This document shows, one piece after another, positions 1 through 8,200 of a DNA stretch of 64,000 bases. How positions within the stretch are numbered: the stretch's first letter is position 1; every line of letters begins with the position of its first letter. The DNA is from Allobosea lathyri (lineage in GTDB: Bacteria; Pseudomonadota; Alphaproteobacteria; Rhizobiales; Beijerinckiaceae): the NCBI RefSeq assembly GCF_900108245.1, contig NZ_FNUY01000014.1:1-64000 (forward strand). The letters run 5' to 3'. The notes under the pieces are model-generated. The model saw only the letters and a program-made list of their open reading frames with translations. It was not told where the DNA came from and searched no databases. A program made the position numbers and the translations under genes.

Positions 1-333
1 ATCGGCCAGAACCAGGGCATCCAGTTCCCGATCGCCAGGGCCTACGCCAATATGCGCGCAGCGGAGTTGATGGTGCGCGAGGCGGTGAGACTCTACGAGA
101 AGGCCGAGAACTGCGGCGCGGAGGCCAACATGGCCAAGATGCTGGCGGCGGATGCCTCGTTCGAGGCGGCCAATGCCTGCATCCAGACCCATGGCGGCTT
201 CGGCTTCGCCGAGGAATACGACATAGAGCGCAAGTTCAGGGAGACGCGGCTCTACCAGGTCGCGCCGATCTCGACCAACCTGATCCTGTCCTATCTCGCC
301 GAGCATGTCCTGGGCATGCCGAGGTCGTACTGA
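1..333 (+). CDS. Acyl-CoA dehydrogenase, C-terminal part (gene starts before the window)
   Basis: The frame is open from base 1 and ends with TGA at 331-333, giving the last 110 residues. The visible part is the C-terminal helical domain of acyl-CoA dehydrogenases: the segments IQTHGGFGFAEEYDIERKFR and RLYQVAPISTNLILSYLAEHVLG match the usual QxxGGxGF and R.....I..GT/TN..... motifs. These flavoenzymes oxidise acyl-CoA thioesters to the 2-enoyl form and pass electrons to ETF. The stop overlaps the ATG of the next frame (ATGA), as expected for an operon with a MaoC-type hydratase. The substrate cannot be told from this fragment. Confidence 0.85.
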   Translation: MGQNQGIQFPIARAYANMRAAELMVREAVRLYEKAENCGAEANMAKMLAADASFEAANACIQTHGGFGFAEEYDIERKFRETRLYQVAPISTNLILSYLAEHVLGMPRSY

Positions 334-843
334 TGTCTGGCGAGGATTCAGCCATCGACATCGAACATCTTCGCGGCTGGGTCGGCCGCGAGGATATCGG
401 CACCGACGTTCTGAGCGAGGATCACGCAAAGGAGGACGGTCACGGCTTGAGGCTGTGGACCGCGAAGCAGAACGGCTCTGTCTGCATGGCTGCGATCGAC
501 GACGACGCCAACCAGTCCGGCCAGGTGCTGGCGGCGCTGCTGGGCTGGTCGCAGGGCACCTGCGGCCATGGGCGCCTCGCGCGCCGCGGTCGATGCCGGC
601 TATGCGCCCAATGACTGGCAGGTCGGCCAGACCGGCAAGGTCGTGGCACCCGATCTCTACATCGCGGTCGGCATCTCCGGCGCGATCCAGCATCTCGCCG
701 GGATGAAGGATTCGAAGGTCATCGTCGCCATCAACAAGGACGAGGAGGCGCCGATCTTCCAGGTCGCCGATTACGGCCTCGTCGGCGATCTCTTCACCAT
801 CCTCCCTGAGCTCGACGCCGAACTCGCAAAAAGGGGGCGGTAA
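333..843 (+). pseudogene. Chimeric relic: MaoC-like N-terminus, ETF-beta fragment, ETF-alpha C-terminus
   Basis: Three unrelated gene pieces are joined here. From 333 the frame reads like the start of a MaoC/HTD2-type hydratase (IDIEHLRGWVGRED). By about 490-565 the same frame carries a core ETF beta-subunit segment (AIDDDANQSGQVLAALLGWS). At about 565 coding moves to another frame and continues to the TAA at 841-843 as an ETF alpha-subunit C-terminus (GASRAAVDAGYAPNDWQVGQ, then the KDEEAPIFQVADYGLVGDLF FAD-binding tail). None of the three is complete, so an electron-transfer flavoprotein cannot be made from it. Deletion and recombination between etfB, etfA and the hydratase gene is the simplest reading. 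The first frame alone would give a 93-residue protein and the second a 91-residue protein. Confidence 0.65.
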
Positions 844-890
844 TCGAAGAGACCCGATCTTTCCGCTCTCGAATTTGGGATGCCAAGCAC

Positions 891-1271
891 ATGAAAGCGC
901 GTCGAAGCCATGTCGAAATGGAAAAGCTCGATTTCCAGTCCGGATGGGAGCCCCTTGCAGGGTTTCCCGGGGGGCTGGACGTCAAGATGTTGGCCGACGA
1001 CCTGAACGAGGCCGAGAAGACCGGGGGCCGAACCCGGCTGGTGCGATTCGCTCCGGGAACCGCCACCACAACGCCCCTGACGCATGATTACTGGGAGGAA
1101 GTGTTCCTGATCGAGGGGCGTCTCGGCACGGTCGCAAGTGACAACGCCCATGCTGCACCGGCCTATTCCTGTCGACCGCCAGGCACTCCCCACGGGCCGT
1201 TTGTGTCGGATACCGGCTGCATTCTTCTCGAACTGCAATACTATTCGGCGGCTGGGGCGACGGTCACATAA
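891..1271 (+). CDS. Small cupin-domain protein
   Basis: A 126-residue single-domain protein, 117 residues if translation starts at the second ATG (918). It has the layout of a small cupin: a GRTRLVRFAPGTATTTPLTHDYWEEVFLIEGRL segment containing His and Glu in cupin motif 1 positions, and PPGTPHGPF as motif 2. Cupins of this size bind a metal and act as dioxygenases, isomerases or sensors (ChrR type); which of these applies here cannot be decided. It stands alone after the ETF relic and before the riboswitch, and no strong ribosome binding site is visible at either start. Confidence 0.55.
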   Translation: MKARRSHVEMEKLDFQSGWEPLAGFPGGLDVKMLADDLNEAEKTGGRTRLVRFAPGTATTTPLTHDYWEEVFLIEGRLGTVASDNAHAAPAYSCRPPGTPHGPFVSDTGCILLELQYYSAAGATVT

Positions 1272-1384
1272 TCTGACGGCGGGCGGGCGGCCCTGACGCG
1301 GATCTCGTCAATTGCGATCGGAAGCTTCCACGCACCGGCCTGCGGCTTGACGCCGCCTTGGGCCCCTCTATGGTCGGGCGCGAT

Positions 1385-1575
1385 CAAGGTTCTTCGGGCT
1401 CCGGCCCGAGGCTAAGAGGGAATTCGGTGAGGTGCTTTGCGCCAAATCCGAGGCTGCCCCCGCAACTGTGAGCGGCGAGCTCTTCACCCATCGTCCACTG
1501 GCGCTTCGGCGCCGGGAAGGCCGGGCGAAGTCAGCGTTGACCCGCGAGCCAGGAGACCTGCCCTGATCGCAGAAG
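1385..1575 (+). promoter_or_regulatory. Cobalamin (B12) riboswitch
   Basis: The conserved blocks of the AdoCbl riboswitch appear in order on the plus strand: GGTtcttcgg near 1388, AAGAGGGAAttcGGTG near 1415-1430, AATCCGAggCtGCCCCCGCAACTGT near 1445-1469, and the B12 box AGCCAGGAGACCTGCC at 1547-1562. It precedes an ABC importer with a BtuF/FecB-type binding protein, which supports regulation of corrinoid or cobalt-complex uptake by B12 level. The first ATG after it (1679) has a GGGGAG placed very close. The likely gene start lies 270 bases further on, so the element may act by transcription attenuation or through a leader frame. Confidence 0.92.
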
Positions 1576-1732
1576 CGTCTTTCGGGCGGGGTGTCCGGGG
1601 GGATTTGCGTCGGCGGCAGGTCGCAGACCACCCCCGAACCTATCCGCTCAAGCTCCCGGCTCATCATCTCGGGGAGCGATGAATTCCATGTTCACGATGA
1701 CAGACCGCGGCGGCGCAGCCGCGAATGGACTC

Positions 1733-1762
1733 TTGACGGCGCTATCGCGCGCGTCCTATTCA
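1733..1762 (+). promoter_or_regulatory. Candidate sigma70 promoter downstream of the riboswitch
   Basis: TTGACG at 1733-1738 and TATTCA at 1757-1762 are separated by 18 bases. A transcript from here would start near 1769 and skip the B12 riboswitch. The neighbouring palindrome sits immediately after the -10 element, where a repressor would block initiation. This is a match by eye only. Confidence 0.4.
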
Positions 1763-1783
1763 AAATGTAACATAGTTACATTT
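1763..1783. promoter_or_regulatory. Perfect palindromic operator candidate
   Basis: Two 9-base arms, AAATGTAAC and GTTACATTT, are exact reverse complements around the trinucleotide ATA. The site overlaps the expected transcription start of the promoter at 1733-1762 and lies 64 bases before the binding-protein ATG. A perfect 21-base dyad in GC-rich DNA is unlikely by chance and fits a dimeric repressor. I could not assign the regulator; it is not a clear match to the Zur or Fur boxes I know. Confidence 0.55.
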
Positions 1784-1846
1784 AAGGCTGGGCTTCGCGA
1801 GGTCTCCGGACCTGGCAACGGCCGCCGCCACCCGTCAGAGATCCCG

Positions 1847-2875
1847 ATGCGCAACCCAACACGCCTCCTCTACCATTCTCTGGCCGTTGCCGTCGGCATG
1901 TCGCTATGCGGGGCAGCCTCGGCGGCGCCGACGCAATATCCGCTGACGCTGGAGAATTGCCGGGAGACCGTCACCTTCGCCGGGCCGCCCAAACGCGTCG
2001 TCGCGATCGGCCAGACGCAGACGGAAATCCTTTACGCGCTCGGTCTCGGCGATCGGGTGGTGGGCACCGCCGTCTGGTTCAGCCCGGTGGCCAAGCGCTA
2101 CGAAGCGGTCAATGCCGGTGTGAAGCGGCTCGCCGACAACGATCCGAGCTTCGAGGCCGTCGTTGCCCGCGAGCCTGATCTCGTCACAGCGATGTTCGAG
2201 TGGCACGTCGGGCCCAACGGCATCGTCGGGAAGCGCGACCAGTTCGCCAGATTGAAGGTGCCGACCTATGTCTCGCCGGCCGATTGCGTCGGCAAGGACA
2301 ATTCCGGCCCCGGCGATGGCGTGCGCACGCAGATGTTCTCGATGGAGCTGGTCTATCGCAACATCCGCGAATACGGCCAGATCTTCGACGTCGCTGATCG
2401 CGCGGACAAGCTGGTTGCCGAACTCCGGGAACGGGAAGAGCAGGCGGTCAAATCGGTGGCCACGCTCAAGGCGCGCGATGTGCCGGTGGTGGTCTGGTTC
2501 TCCAGCCGCGACATCAAGGGCGACGGGTTCATGGCCGGCAAGACCGGCGTTCCCGCCTATATCCTGTCCAAGCTGGGCGCCCGCAACATCATCACCAGCA
2601 ATGAGGAATGGCCGCTGGTCGGCTGGGAGAGCATCGCTGCCGCCGACCCGGCGGTGATCGTCGTGGTCAGGATGGACCGTCGGCGCTTCCCGGCCGACGA
2701 TATCGATCTCAAGCTGAACTTCCTGAAGACCGATCCCGTCGCGAGCAAGCTCGGTGCCATCAGCGAAAACCGGATCGTCGTCATGGATGTCGGCGCGACC
2801 CGGGCCGGGCTCGACACGATCGACGGCGTCGAGGCGCTGGCCAAAGCGATTGCCGGTTTCGGCATAGCGCCTTGA
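1847..2875 (+). CDS. ABC transporter periplasmic binding protein, BtuF/FecB type
   Basis: A 342-residue periplasmic protein with a signal peptide (MRNPTRLLYHSLAVAVGMSL, then AASA before APTQYPL). The mature part has the Peripla_BP_2/TroA fold pattern: RVVAIGQTQTEILYALGLGDRVVG at the start, DNDPSFEAVVAREPDLV in the middle and WPLVGWESIAAADPAVIVV near the end. Such proteins bind ferric siderophores, haem or cobalamin. The B12 riboswitch upstream argues for a corrinoid or cobalt chelate, but that is inference. I chose the ATG at 1847 because the in-frame extension back to 1679 would put 56 unrelated residues before the signal peptide. The stop overlaps the next start by four bases. Confidence 0.82.
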   Translation: MRNPTRLLYHSLAVAVGMSLCGAASAAPTQYPLTLENCRETVTFAGPPKRVVAIGQTQTEILYALGLGDRVVGTAVWFSPVAKRYEAVNAGVKRLADNDPSFEAVVAREPDLVTAMFEWHVGPNGIVGKRDQFARLKVPTYVSPADCVGKDNSGPGDGVRTQMFSMELVYRNIREYGQIFDVADRADKLVAELREREEQAVKSVATLKARDVPVVVWFSSRDIKGDGFMAGKTGVPAYILSKLGARNIITSNEEWPLVGWESIAAADPAVIVVVRMDRRRFPADDIDLKLNFLKTDPVASKLGAISENRIVVMDVGATRAGLDTIDGVEALAKAIAGFGIAP

Positions 2876-3909
2876 GCCACGCCGTCCACGGACCGAACTG
2901 GCCGGCGCGATTTGGCATCGCGCTCCTCGCCGTGATTGCGCTTGCTGTCGCAGTTGCTCTCGCCGTCACCATCGGCGAGATGGCGATCCCGCTCGACACC
3001 GCGCTGAAGGCGCTCGGAAACGGGCTTTTCGATCTCGATTTGCCCGTCAGCGCGATCCAGCAGGGCGTGATCTTCGATTATCGCCTGAGCCGGGCCGTGA
3101 TGGCCGGGCTCTGCGGCGGCTCGCTTGCGCTTTCGGGCGCGATCCTGCAGGCGCTGCTGCGTAATCCGCTGGCCGAACCTTACATCCTCGGCATCTCGGC
3201 CGGCGCTTCCACCGGCGCGGTCGCGGTAATGATCCTCGGCGTCGGCGGCACGGCGATGACCGTGTCCGCCGGGGCCTTCATCGGCTCTTGCGCGGCGCTG
3301 GCGGTGGTCGCCCTGCTCGCAGCGGGGGCCGGCGGGGCGAGCGATCGCGTCATCCTGGCGGGTGTCGCGGCCTCCCAGCTCTTCAATGCGGCGACCGCGA
3401 CCATCGTGACGACCCTCGCCAGCGCCGAGCAGGCGCGCGGCGTCATGTTCTGGCTGCTCGGCAATTTCGGCGGCGTGCGCTGGCCCGATTTATGGGTCGC
3501 GACGCCCGTCGCCCTCCTCGGCTTCGGGATCTGCATGCTCCACGCCAAGGCTCTCGATGCCTTCGCCTTCGGCGCCGATGCGGCCGCCTCGCTTGGAGTG
3601 GCCGTGATGCGCGTGCGCATCGTGCTGTTCGCCACGACTGCGGTTCTGACCGCGGTGATGGTCAGCATCGTCGGCACGATCGGCTTCGTCGGCCTCGTCA
3701 TCCCCCATGCCGCCCGTTTCCTCGTCGGCGCGGGTCATGCGCGGTTGCTGCCGGCCTGTCTCGTCATCGGCGCCATCTTCATGATCCTTGCCGATATTCT
3801 CTCGCGAGTGCTCGTGCCCCAACAGATCCTGCCGATCGGCGTCGTGACGGCACTGTTCGGCGCCCCGGCCTTCGCGTTCATTCTCTATCGTGCGCGAACC
3901 CCCGCATGA
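2872..3909 (+). CDS. ABC transporter permease, FecCD/BtuC family
   Basis: A 345-residue polytopic inner-membrane protein of the FecCD family. Family features include LCGGSLALSGAILQALLRNPLAEPYILGISAGAS, the GxxGFVGLVIPHAAR segment before the last helices, and the C-terminal LPIGVVTALFGAPAFAFIL. I chose the TTG at 2872, which overlaps the binding-protein stop (TTGA) and leaves a short cytoplasmic tail before the first helix. An upstream extension of that frame would lie inside the previous gene. It would work as a homodimer with the ATPase encoded next. Confidence 0.85.
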   Translation: MSHAVHGPNWPARFGIALLAVIALAVAVALAVTIGEMAIPLDTALKALGNGLFDLDLPVSAIQQGVIFDYRLSRAVMAGLCGGSLALSGAILQALLRNPLAEPYILGISAGASTGAVAVMILGVGGTAMTVSAGAFIGSCAALAVVALLAAGAGGASDRVILAGVAASQLFNAATATIVTTLASAEQARGVMFWLLGNFGGVRWPDLWVATPVALLGFGICMLHAKALDAFAFGADAAASLGVAVMRVRIVLFATTAVLTAVMVSIVGTIGFVGLVIPHAARFLVGAGHARLLPACLVIGAIFMILADILSRVLVPQQILPIGVVTALFGAPAFAFILYRARTPA

Positions 3910-4709
3910 CGCTTGCGAGCCGGGATATCCGCTGGAGCGCCGGGGGACGGATGATCGTCGATGGCGTGACGCTCGAAGCGGCGCCCGGGCGAATGCTTGG
4001 GCTGATCGGTCCGAATGGCTCCGGCAAATCGAGCCTGCTGAGACTACTTTGCCGCCTGCGCAACGCGGCGAGCGGCGTGGTGATGCTCGATGGGCGCGAC
4101 ATTGCCCGCGTGCCACGGCGCGATCTGGCGCGCCGGCTGGCCTTCGTCGAGCAACAGGCGACCACCGAGATCCAGCTCTCCGTCTGCGACGTGGTCCGGC
4201 TCGGCCGGACACCGCATCGCGCGGCCCTGGCATCATGGTCCGAGGCGGATGAAGCGGCCGTTACTGCCGCGCTGTCACGGGTCGGTCTCGAAGATCGGCA
4301 CGACCAACTCTGGCATACGCTCTCGGGCGGGGAGCGGCAGCGCGTTCACATCGCCCGCGCACTCGCGCAGGAGCCGAGCGAACTCATTCTGGACGAGCCG
4401 ACCAATCATCTCGACATCCAGCACCAGCTCTCGATCCTCTCATTGATCCAGCGGCTCGGCATCACCTGCATCGTGGCTCTGCATGATCTGAACCTTGCCG
4501 CGCTGTTCTGCGACGAGATCGCGCTGCTCCATGAAGGCCGGCTTCTGGCGGCCGGCTCGCCCGAAACGGTGCTGACGGAGGAGATGATCCGGACCGTGTT
4601 CGGGGTGACCGTCGCGATCCGGCCCGGCGCCACGGGACGCAGGCATATCGAGTACCTGATCGACACCGGTCGCGATGCAGCCAGGGCTCTCGAGGGTGCC
4701 AAGGGCTGA
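3906..4709 (+). CDS. ABC transporter ATP-binding protein, BtuD/FecE type
   Basis: A 267-residue ABC ATPase. Walker A is GPNGSGKSS at residues 35-43, the signature LSGGERQR is near 139-146, Walker B with the catalytic Glu is LILDEPTNHLD near 162-172, and the switch His follows in VALHDLNLA. Sequence and length match the iron-chelate/cobalamin group. The ATG at 3906 overlaps the permease stop (ATGA). With the two genes before it, this completes an SBP-permease-ATPase importer. No TonB receptor accompanies it here, so the outer-membrane step must be encoded elsewhere. Confidence 0.88.
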   Translation: MTLASRDIRWSAGGRMIVDGVTLEAAPGRMLGLIGPNGSGKSSLLRLLCRLRNAASGVVMLDGRDIARVPRRDLARRLAFVEQQATTEIQLSVCDVVRLGRTPHRAALASWSEADEAAVTAALSRVGLEDRHDQLWHTLSGGERQRVHIARALAQEPSELILDEPTNHLDIQHQLSILSLIQRLGITCIVALHDLNLAALFCDEIALLHEGRLLAAGSPETVLTEEMIRTVFGVTVAIRPGATGRRHIEYLIDTGRDAARALEGAKG

Positions 4710-5137
4710 GCGCGCGCAAGGTTCAACGGCGATATCAGTTTACCGTAGCCACCGAATTGGCCTTAAACGTCGTGGCATCCCATATCGCTTGGTCCGAGCG
4801 CTGACGCAATGTCCTGGGCGGCGTCAGCGGGTGTCCGACAGCGACATCTCCCTGCAATCCCTGGAAAATCAGGCAAGCCCGGACAGGGTCCCGGCGTGAT
4901 CGGCAAAGCCGCCCGCATCGAGCGCATTGCGACAGGTGAGATTGACGGTGCCAGCAATGACGATGGCCGGAGGGCGTGTTTGCTTCATATGGTTGATGGT
5001 TATCGTGCATTGGTTGTCTAGTATACTTTTATACAACTAAATTACGCATCTATGACGAATAACTACATGCGTTTTGTCATATAATCCATCAAAAATATCA
5101 TAGCCAGATAATGTTTCACTGCAAAGAAGGATGTGAT
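4710..5137. other. Intergenic region, no gene recognised; small dyad
   Basis: No convincing gene is seen between the importer and the secreted nuclease. The first 270 bases are GC-rich; from about 4980 the DNA becomes clearly AT-rich. GTATA (5021-5025) and TATAC (5030-5034) form a perfect short dyad with a four-base spacer, within a stretch that also pairs GTTGT (5013-5017) with ACAAC (5033-5037). No terminator with a T-tract was found after the ATPase gene. Confidence 0.4.
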
Positions 5138-5171
5138 CCTTCATTGATCTGTCACCTTCGCTTCCTATTGA
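5138..5171 (+). promoter_or_regulatory. Candidate Pho box and -10 element for the secreted nuclease/nucleotidase
   Basis: CCTTCAT (5138-5144), four bases, then CTGTCAC (5149-5155) matches 12 of the 14 bases in the two half-sites of the PhoB consensus CTGTCAT-N4-CTGTCAC. TATTGA at 5166-5171 follows after ten bases, the geometry of a PhoB-dependent promoter in which the Pho box replaces the -35. The protein downstream combines a nuclease with a 5'-nucleotidase, a logical phosphate-starvation output. The match is by eye. Confidence 0.45.
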
Positions 5172-5293
5172 CTTGTTTACGAACGGTTAACCCTCCGTCA
5201 GGCGGCCGCGCGAACGCGTAGCATCATCCGGTGCGACGTCGGTCTCGTCGTTTGCCTGGCATTTCCAATGACGTCGAAGAGGAAGATTCAACC

Positions 5294-8200
5294 ATGGCGC
5301 TCGGTACAGGTTCGATTGCGTTTGTCGGGTTCAATGCGGACGGCAATGACAACATCGCCTTCGTCGCACTCACCGGTATTTCGGCCGGCGAGACCATTGT
5401 CTTCGAGGACAATGAGTGGAACGGCACTGCTTTCGCGAACACTGACGAGGGCGCCTTCAGCTGGACCGCGACGGCCGGTGTCGCCGCCGGCAGCATCGTC
5501 AAGATCGACAATATCGGTACCGGTACCATCAGCGCGAATGTCGGAACGGCCAGCAGCTCGGTCTCGGGCCGTGGCGGCAACCGCGGCATCAGCTCTTCCG
5601 GTGAGACGATCTACGCCTATCAGGGCTCGGCCTCTGCCCCGGTCTTCCTGACGGCGGTCACCAATGGTGGCTTCAACGCGTCAAACGGCGTGCTGACCGG
5701 TACGGGCCTGACAGCCGGCGTCAACGCGCTGGATCTGAGCACGCTCGATGCCGACGCCGATGTCGCCGCCTTCACCGGCGCCCGCTCGGGAGCCGCCACC
5801 TTCGCCGACTATCGCGCCAGCATCAACACCGCGTCGAACTGGATCGCCGAGGACGGTACCGGCGATCAGAGCACGAACGGAACGGCGCCCGACATGCCGT
5901 TCTCGTCGACGACCTTCACCGTCACCGGCACCGGCGGCACATCCGCCAGCGCCGTCGCATCGTTGACCGTCGATGCCGGATCGAAGCCCGAAGGCGAGAC
6001 CTTCCAGTTCACCGTGACGCTCAGCGGCACCGTCACCACCGACACGGTCGTCACGCTGCAGGCCTCGGGCGCCACCGCCGATCTCCTCTCTGTTCCCACG
6101 GCCGTCACCGTCCTGGCGGGCCAGAGCACTGCGAGCTTTACCATCGATTCCGTCGAAGACACGATCACTGAGGCTGACGAGAGCTTCACCGTCACGGCGA
6201 CCCTGGGCGCCTCGTCGCAGCAGGCGGCGGCTACGATCGTCAATGACGATGGGACGAACCTCACCTTGATCAGCGCGATCCAGGGCACGGGTGCGGCGAG
6301 CGCCAGGGTCGGCCAGACCGTCACGGTCGAAGCGATCGTCGTCGGCGACTTCCAGAACGGCGATGCCGATGGCGGGCGCAATCTCGCTGGCTTCTGGCTG
6401 CAGGAGGAACTGGTCGATCAGGACGGCAATGCGCTGACTTCGGAGGGCATCTTCATCGCGCAGGGCAGCCTGGGCACCGACGTCCAGCTTGGCGACCGTG
6501 TGCGTGTCACCGGCTCGGTGGCTGAAACCTACGGCAACACCGAGATCAATGCGACAGCGATCTCGGTCGTCGGCGCGAAGGCGGTCGCCGACGTCAACAC
6601 CATGGCTGTCGCGATCGACCTGCCCGCGGCAGGGGTGCAGGGCTCGAGCGGCGTCTACACCGCCAATCTCGAAGCCAATGAAGGCATGCTCGTGAAGTTC
6701 AACGAGAAGCTCACCATCACCGAGCAGTATAATTTCGATCAGTTCGGCGAGACCCGGCTGATCGAGGGCAGCCGCCCGAGCTCCTACACCATGAACAACG
6801 AGCCGAGCACCACCGGTTTTGACGCGCATCTGCGCGAAATCGCCTCGCGCTCGATCATCTTCGACGATGGCCGCAGCGTGTCGAACCCCAATCTCGACAA
6901 TGTCCTCACCGATGGCGCCTACAACTCCGCCACCGCACCCCGGATGGGCGACACCGTGACCGGCCTCACCGGCGTGCTCGACTATGATTTCAACCAGTTC
7001 CGCGTGCATGCGGTCGAAAATGGCGCCGGTATCAATGATTTCGTCTCGGCGAATCCGCGCCCGGCCACTCCTCCGGGCGTCGGCGGGACGCTGAAGCTCG
7101 CCAGCTTCAATGTGCTCAACTACTTCACCACCCTCGACAATGGCCAGATGACCGCCAACGGCTTCGAGCCGCGCGGCGCCGAGACGACCGCTGAGTTCCA
7201 GCGCCAGACCAGCAAGCTGGTCAACACCATCCTCGCGCTGGATGCCGATGTGCTCGGGCTCATGGAGATCGAGAACAACTTCACCCTGGGTGCGAGCGGC
7301 AACGCGATCCAGTATTTGGTCAATCAGCTGAACTCGACAGCCGGCTCCTACAAATTCGACTGGGTCCGCCCCGGCCAGAACTTCGTCGGCGGCGACGCCA
7401 TCGCGGTCGGCTTTATCTATGACGTTACCTCCGTGCGCGTCTCCTTCGACACGCAGGTCTCGATCCTCGATGACAGCGACGTCGCGCCCTCGCTTCTGGC
7501 CCAGAGCACGATCGGCCATATCTTCAACGGCGCCAACACCAGCCGCGCCGCGCTCGCCGTGACCTTCGAGGAGATTGCCACCGGTGGCGAATTCACCGCC
7601 GTGGTCAATCACTTCAAGTCGAAGGGCGGCACCGGAACCGGTGGCGATGCCGACGTCAAGGACGGCAATGGCAGCTGGAACGATCAGCGCACCCTGGCCG
7701 CGGAAGCGCTGCTCGACTGGCTCGACACGAAGCCGACCGGCACGACCGACACGGACATCGTCATCCTCGGCGACCTCAATGCTTACGCGAAGGAAGACCC
7801 GATCGATGTGCTGGTAAACGCCGGCTATCGCGACCAGGGCGCCGGCGATTACGGCTATGTCTTCGATGCCCAGAAGGGTTCGCTCGACCACGTCATGACC
7901 AATGGCAGCCTGACGACGCAGGTCACCGGCGTTGCCAACTGGCACATCAATGCCGACGAGGCCGATGCCCTCGACTACCAGCAAAACTTCAACAGCGATC
8001 TCACGACCAATGAGCGCAACCCGGCGATCTTCGACGCCAGCGCCATCGCGCGCGTCTCCGATCACGATCCGATCGTCATTGGTCTCGACCTCAAGGAGGC
8101 TTCCATTTTCACGCTTCAGCTCCTGCATTTCTCCGATGGCGAGGCCGGCCTGCTTGCTGGCTCGACCGCCAAGAACATGGCAGCCCTGGTCGACGCCTTC

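Noticed and set aside
1679..1846. N-terminal extension of the binding protein starting at the ATG at 1679
   Set aside because: The 56 extra residues have no protein character, would precede a normal signal peptide and overlap the promoter and operator; the ATG at 1847 is preferred.
4735..5010. Short minus-strand frames in the gap before the nuclease gene
   Set aside because: No recognisable domain, no ribosome binding site and no consistent frame; treated as non-coding.
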